From Hydrocarboniphaga sp. (GTDB lineage Bacteria; Pseudomonadota; Gammaproteobacteria; Nevskiales; Nevskiaceae): a stretch of DNA of 64,000 nucleotides. Location: the NCBI RefSeq assembly GCF_028291725.1, contig NZ_JAQGNT010000040.1, positions 55,173 through 119,172 on the forward strand, given 5' to 3'. Shown here piece by piece: positions 60,869-64,000 of the stretch (positions are counted from its first letter, which is position 1; the number at the start of each line of letters is the position of its first letter). The notes under the pieces are model-generated. The model had not been told where the DNA came from and searched no databases. It worked only from the letters and a program-made list of their open reading frames with translations. The position numbers and the translations under genes were made by a program.

Positions 60869-61771
60869 GTTGAGATAGCGGATGCCCGTCATTCTTTCCG
60901 ACAGATCCCAAAGCTGCGCTGCAAGCTGCGGATCTTTCGCCTCGTCGCGCATCCCGACGCGCTTTGGCGAACCGCCAAGCTCCTTGAATCCACCGGGCCC
61001 GAAGTAGTCGTTGCCCCGCACCTCGGCAGCGGTCGCCGCATAGAGCGCGGGCAAGGCGCCGATACCCGGTTTCTGTGCGAACAGGCGCGTCGCCAGGCGC
61101 AGCCAGAATCCGCCGGTTTCAGGATTGGTGTTGCTGTAACCCGGATGCGCCGTCGCCGCTACGATCTTCGATCCGGCGCGCTGCAGGCGTCGATCGAGTT
61201 CGAGCGTGAACAGCAGGGCCGCGATCTTGCTCGCGCCGTAGGCGTCCATGTCCTTGTACGGCCGATGTTCGAAGTTCGGGTCGCTCAGGTCCAGCCCCGG
61301 CGTCAGCCGGTGCGCGAGGCTCGCGGTATTCACCACGCGCGCCGACGGCGCCGTCTGCAGGTGATCGAGCAGCAGGCCGGTCAGCACAAACGGCGCGAAG
61401 TGGTTGACGCCGAGATGCGTTTCAAAACCATCGAGGGTCTGGCCTTTCGGCACCAGGATCGCCGCGCCATTGTGTATCAGCAGATCGAGCCGCGGATGCT
61501 GCTCGCCGAAGCGCTCGGCGCACTGCCGCACCGAGGCCAGGCTGGCCAGGTCGAGCGGCAGAATCTCGAGTCGAGCCGCAGGATGACGGCTGCGGATCGC
61601 GCTGGCAGCGGCTTCGGCGCGGTTCGCGTCGCGGCAGGCCATCACCACGTGAGCGCCGGCACCGGCGAGCGCATCGGCGATGTGCCAGCCGAGCCCGCGG
61701 TTCGCGCCGGTGACCAGCGCGACACGTCCGAGCTGCGAAGGCATGTCTGCCAGTGTCCAAGCTGCGGCCAT
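60863..61771 (-). CDS. short-chain dehydrogenase (retinol dehydrogenase-like SDR)
   Basis: A 302-residue SDR of the retinol/protochlorophyllide-reductase-like branch. TGANRGLGWHIA is the cofactor motif, HNGA replaces NNAG, and the catalytic Tyr and Lys are in AYGASK with an upstream Ser in VNTASLAH. The start at 61771 (MAAAWTLADM) is used; 61819 is an in-frame alternative. The stop is contributed by a repeat. The substrate is unknown. Confidence 0.86.
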   Translation of the reverse strand: MAAAWTLADMPSQLGRVALVTGANRGLGWHIADALAGAGAHVVMACRDANRAEAAASAIRSRHPAARLEILPLDLASLASVRQCAERFGEQHPRLDLLIHNGAAILVPKGQTLDGFETHLGVNHFAPFVLTGLLLDHLQTAPSARVVNTASLAHRLTPGLDLSDPNFEHRPYKDMDAYGASKIAALLFTLELDRRLQRAGSKIVAATAHPGYSNTNPETGGFWLRLATRLFAQKPGIGALPALYAATAAEVRGNDYFGPGGFKELGGSPKRVGMRDEAKDPQLAAQLWDLSERMTGIRYLNL

Positions 61772-61863
61772 TTGAAGCTCCCCCGATAGTCGTGGCGCAG
61801 CTTGGCGGCTAATCGGCACCGGGTCTTAGCCCAAACGGGCGAGCTTTCGCAGCGCGGTTGCCG

Positions 61864-62232
61864 TTAGCGCGGCTTTTCGCGCTCGCGTGCGGCGACTTCC
61901 GCTGCCTCGTGGGGTTCGAAGGCATTGGGGTCGTGTGCGTGCTGGTCGGCCTTGCGCTTGAGCTTGCGCGCCTCGCTCTCGCCCACCGGATCGGTATCCG
62001 CCAGCTCCGCTTCGTCGAGCCCGCGGCCTGCGCCGATCGCGGCCGCGCCGGCTCGGCGGATGCGCCGCTGCGGAGGTTTCTCGCGCAGCTCCGCATTGTG
62101 GCCGTGCTCGCCAGCACGCGTCGGCGTCGCGTCGGCGGAAAAATCCAGATCGCGGCGCGGTTCTTCGCTTTGAGAGCCAGACCTGTGTGTAGTGCGCGCC
62201 GCCGTGCTGTTGTTGCCTGCGGTTCTTGGCAT
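61864..62232 (-). CDS. small hydrophilic hypothetical protein
   Basis: A 122-residue protein rich in Arg, Glu, Ala and Asp, with no membrane segment and little predicted fold (DLDFSADATPTRAGEHGHN, then AAAIGAGRGLDEAEL). Its composition resembles disordered proteins. The coding call rests on the frame and length and remains tentative. AGGAG is visible just upstream of the ATG. Confidence 0.55.
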   Translation of the reverse strand: MPRTAGNNSTAARTTHRSGSQSEEPRRDLDFSADATPTRAGEHGHNAELREKPPQRRIRRAGAAAIGAGRGLDEAELADTDPVGESEARKLKRKADQHAHDPNAFEPHEAAEVAAREREKPR

Positions 62233-62283
62233 GTCGTTCTCCTGTTGATATCGCGGATGCTGACGGTGTTTTGGACTCGGTAT

Positions 62284-62961
62284 TCAGCTCATCAGTTCGT
62301 AGGGTCCGCCTTTTTCGAGCGCGCGCCTATAGGCAGGGCGCGCATGGATGCGTTCCAGGAACGCGTCGATCCTGCTCTGCCCGGCGCTGCCGGCACGCGC
62401 TCTGGCAGCCTCGAGCGGAAAGCTCATCTGCACGTCGGCCGCGGTGAACTCTTCGCCGACGAACCAGCTGTGCCTGGCGAGTTCGGATTCGACATAGTCC
62501 AGATGCAGTTTCAGCTGCGGGCCGAGAAACGCCTTGTTGATGCCGCCGACAAAGCCCTTGGCCACCGGGCGAACCAGCAGCGGCGCCTTCTTGCCGGCGA
62601 CGCCGACGATCAGCTTCATCACCAGCAGCGGCATCAGCGAGCCTTCGGCATAGTGCAGCCAGAAGCGGTAGCGCAGGAACTCGGGCGTGCCGCGCGGTGG
62701 CGCGAGCCGTCCATTGCCGTAGGTGTCGAGGATGTATTCTACGATCGCACCGGACTCGGCGATGGTGATCACGCCATTGGCGGTGTCGTCGGTCAGCAGC
62801 GGCGATTTGCCCAGCGGATGGATCGCCTTGAGCTCTTTGGGCGCGAGCATGGTCGCGGCGTCGCGCTGGTAGCGCTTGATCTCGTAGGGCAGGCCGAGTT
62901 CTTCCAGCAGCCACAGGATGCGTTGCGAACGCGAGTTGTTCAGATGGTGCACGGTCAGCAT
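62284..62961 (-). CDS. glutathione S-transferase-like protein
   Basis: A 225-residue GST. The N-terminal thioredoxin-like domain has LNNSRSQRILWLLEELGLPYE (about 7-27, Ser near the glutathione site) and IHPLGKSPLLTDD. AESGAIVEYILDTY follows as the glutathione gamma-glutamyl site. The C-terminal helical domain includes FVGEEFTAADVQMSFPLE. It is 66 bases downstream of the membrane-protein gene, on the same strand. The substrate is not known. Confidence 0.9.
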   Translation of the reverse strand: MLTVHHLNNSRSQRILWLLEELGLPYEIKRYQRDAATMLAPKELKAIHPLGKSPLLTDDTANGVITIAESGAIVEYILDTYGNGRLAPPRGTPEFLRYRFWLHYAEGSLMPLLVMKLIVGVAGKKAPLLVRPVAKGFVGGINKAFLGPQLKLHLDYVESELARHSWFVGEEFTAADVQMSFPLEAARARAGSAGQSRIDAFLERIHARPAYRRALEKGGPYELMS

Positions 62962-63027
62962 GGGTTCTCCCGATTCTGTTTGAGTTTTTTTGATGGTGCG
63001 GACGCTGGTGGACTGTAATCGATCCGG

Positions 63028-63780
63028 TCAGCCCGGTGCCGGCGGTGTGGACTTCTCGTGTTGCTGCTCGCGCTGCTCGACCGCGCTGCGAATCTGCTCC
63101 AGGTTCTCGCGCAGCAGATCGGCGACGAACAGGTCGGAACGGGGATCTTCGAGCAGGTCGCCGCTGACGCGCAGTGCGGCATTGACCACGCTCTCGACGA
63201 TGTCGTCGTAGAACGGGATCTTCGACAGCTTTCCGGTCCTCGGGTCCTGGCGCATCTTGTCGAGAATCAGCGTGCGCAATTCGTCGCGATTGCGATCGAG
63301 CGCGCGCGACAGGTTGCGGGTGTAGGTGCCGCGATACAGCACGGTTTCGACTTCGTCGATCACCGCCAGCGTCACCGCGCCGCTGATCGATTTGACCAAT
63401 GCGCGCTTGAGGCGCCAGCTCAGGCGATGAAAGAATTCGTCGCCGTAAACGCGGTCGGCCGTCATGCCGACTCTCGAGATCAGGATGAGGATGCGGACAA
63501 GCCGGAACGCGCGCAGCGCCGGCTGCTGGACCGGAATCATGCCGAGCACGTCGTACCAGTTGCGCGCGACGTAGCCGGCGCTCCAGCGATGCCGGTGCCA
63601 GCGATACAGGAACTCGGCGGCGAAAGCGGCGCAGATGCCGAGGTCCGCGGCTCTGATGGCCTGCTGTTGCGCAGCGCTGAGCGTGCTCAGACTGTCCCAC
63701 AGCAGCAGCGAGATCGACGCGATGGCGAGCGCGAGCATCGCCCAGTCGAGCGCGCGGCATGTTTTTTGTGGCGGCGTCAT
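63028..63780 (-). CDS. voltage-sensor-like membrane protein (ion transporter family), no pore domain seen
   Basis: A 250-residue protein. The first ~100 residues hold hydrophobic segments (WAMLALAIASISLLLW, LGICAAFAAEFLYRW, WYDVLGMIPV) and an S4-like stretch LRAFRLVRILILISR (about 89-103) with spaced arginines. The rest is a soluble, charged C-terminal domain (KSISGAVTLAVIDEVETVLYRGTYTRN onward), with no selectivity-filter pore loop visible. It looks like a voltage-sensor-only protein. Function is unknown. Confidence 0.75.
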   Translation of the reverse strand: MTPPQKTCRALDWAMLALAIASISLLLWDSLSTLSAAQQQAIRAADLGICAAFAAEFLYRWHRHRWSAGYVARNWYDVLGMIPVQQPALRAFRLVRILILISRVGMTADRVYGDEFFHRLSWRLKRALVKSISGAVTLAVIDEVETVLYRGTYTRNLSRALDRNRDELRTLILDKMRQDPRTGKLSKIPFYDDIVESVVNAALRVSGDLLEDPRSDLFVADLLRENLEQIRSAVEQREQQHEKSTPPAPG

Positions 63781-63855
63781 TTCCGTATGATCCCCGATTC
63801 GACCGGGCAGAAGAACGCCGTACTAGGGCCTGTTGACATTGAATTGATCGCTGCA

Positions 63856-63954
63856 CTGGCCCCAAAGCGGGCACAGTGCAAGGATCGACCGACGCGGTGT
63901 ACTGGACGTACACAAGGAGGGAGAGACGCCGCAATGCGCCCGCTTTGGGGCCAG
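63856..63954. repeat. inverted repeat with 17-base perfect arms at the right edge
   Basis: Arms CTGGCCCCAAAGCGGGC (63856-63872) and its complement (63938-63954), 65 bases apart. No gene was recognised between them or in the last 220 bases. It may be part of a mobile element cut off by the window edge. Confidence 0.55.
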
Positions 63955-64000
63955 CCCTTCGGGTTGCCGCCAAAGAGACGGCCATGCCGCGTTGCTCGTC

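Overview
The window is high-GC DNA from a proteobacterium, most likely a gammaproteobacterium. Evidence for this is the pqiABC set, an Hsp15 homologue, an RssA-like patatin and abundant REP-type palindromes, next to a catabolic island of the kind found in hydrocarbon, terpenoid or steroid degraders (a Solimonadaceae/Nevskiales-like genome would fit, but this is inference). No rRNA, tRNA or CRISPR array was seen.

Region 1 (1 to about 34.4 kb) is one catabolic island. A partial MalT/LuxR-type regulator sits at the left edge and a TetR-type regulator at the right. Between them are a diiron membrane hydroxylase/desaturase with its rubredoxin, and a 14-gene plus-strand operon (2823-17594). Further genes encode two TonB-dependent receptors, an acyl-CoA dehydrogenase, an aldehyde dehydrogenase, an acyl-CoA ligase, a cytochrome P450, a thiolase, a FadB-type protein and an SDR. 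A palindrome of the form TCGTCG-N4-CGACGA recurs in its control regions, so the island probably forms one regulon.

The operon starts with a two-subunit Rieske oxygenase. It continues with PaaF/PaaG/PaaH-like beta-oxidation enzymes, an SDR, an HSL-type esterase, an HMG-CoA-synthase-like/OB-fold protein and an SCP-x-type thiolase. It ends with four enzymes recognised from the ethylmalonyl-CoA pathway and the 3-hydroxypropionate bicycle: mesaconyl-C4-CoA hydratase, a citramalyl-CoA lyase-type protein, methylsuccinyl-CoA dehydrogenase and mesaconyl-CoA C1-C4 CoA transferase. Together these would convert methylsuccinyl-CoA to acetyl-CoA plus pyruvate. The reading proposed here is an aerobic CoA-dependent pathway for a methyl-branched ring compound or isoprenoid, in which Paa-like beta-oxidation of a methyl-substituted adipyl-CoA gives methylsuccinyl-CoA instead of succinyl-CoA. 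The growth substrate cannot be read from the sequence.

Region 2 (about 34.9 to 64 kb) is ordinary chromosome: small conserved proteins, Hsp15, an MFS exporter, a truncated haemoglobin, PBP4-type DacB, Gph, PqiABC with PqiA split into two genes, Dcp, an IS1380-type insertion sequence, a cyclophilin, NAD-type isocitrate dehydrogenase, a transglutaminase-like protein, an N-formylglutamate amidohydrolase-like protein, a zinc-ribbon metallopeptidase, SerA, a DsbA-fold isomerase, DinB, lipoproteins, a BON protein, RssA, an SDR, a GST and a voltage-sensor-like membrane protein. Several families of paired palindromic repeats lie between genes here, and four genes take their stop codon from one. The insertion sequence sits exactly on the dcp stop codon and duplicates it.
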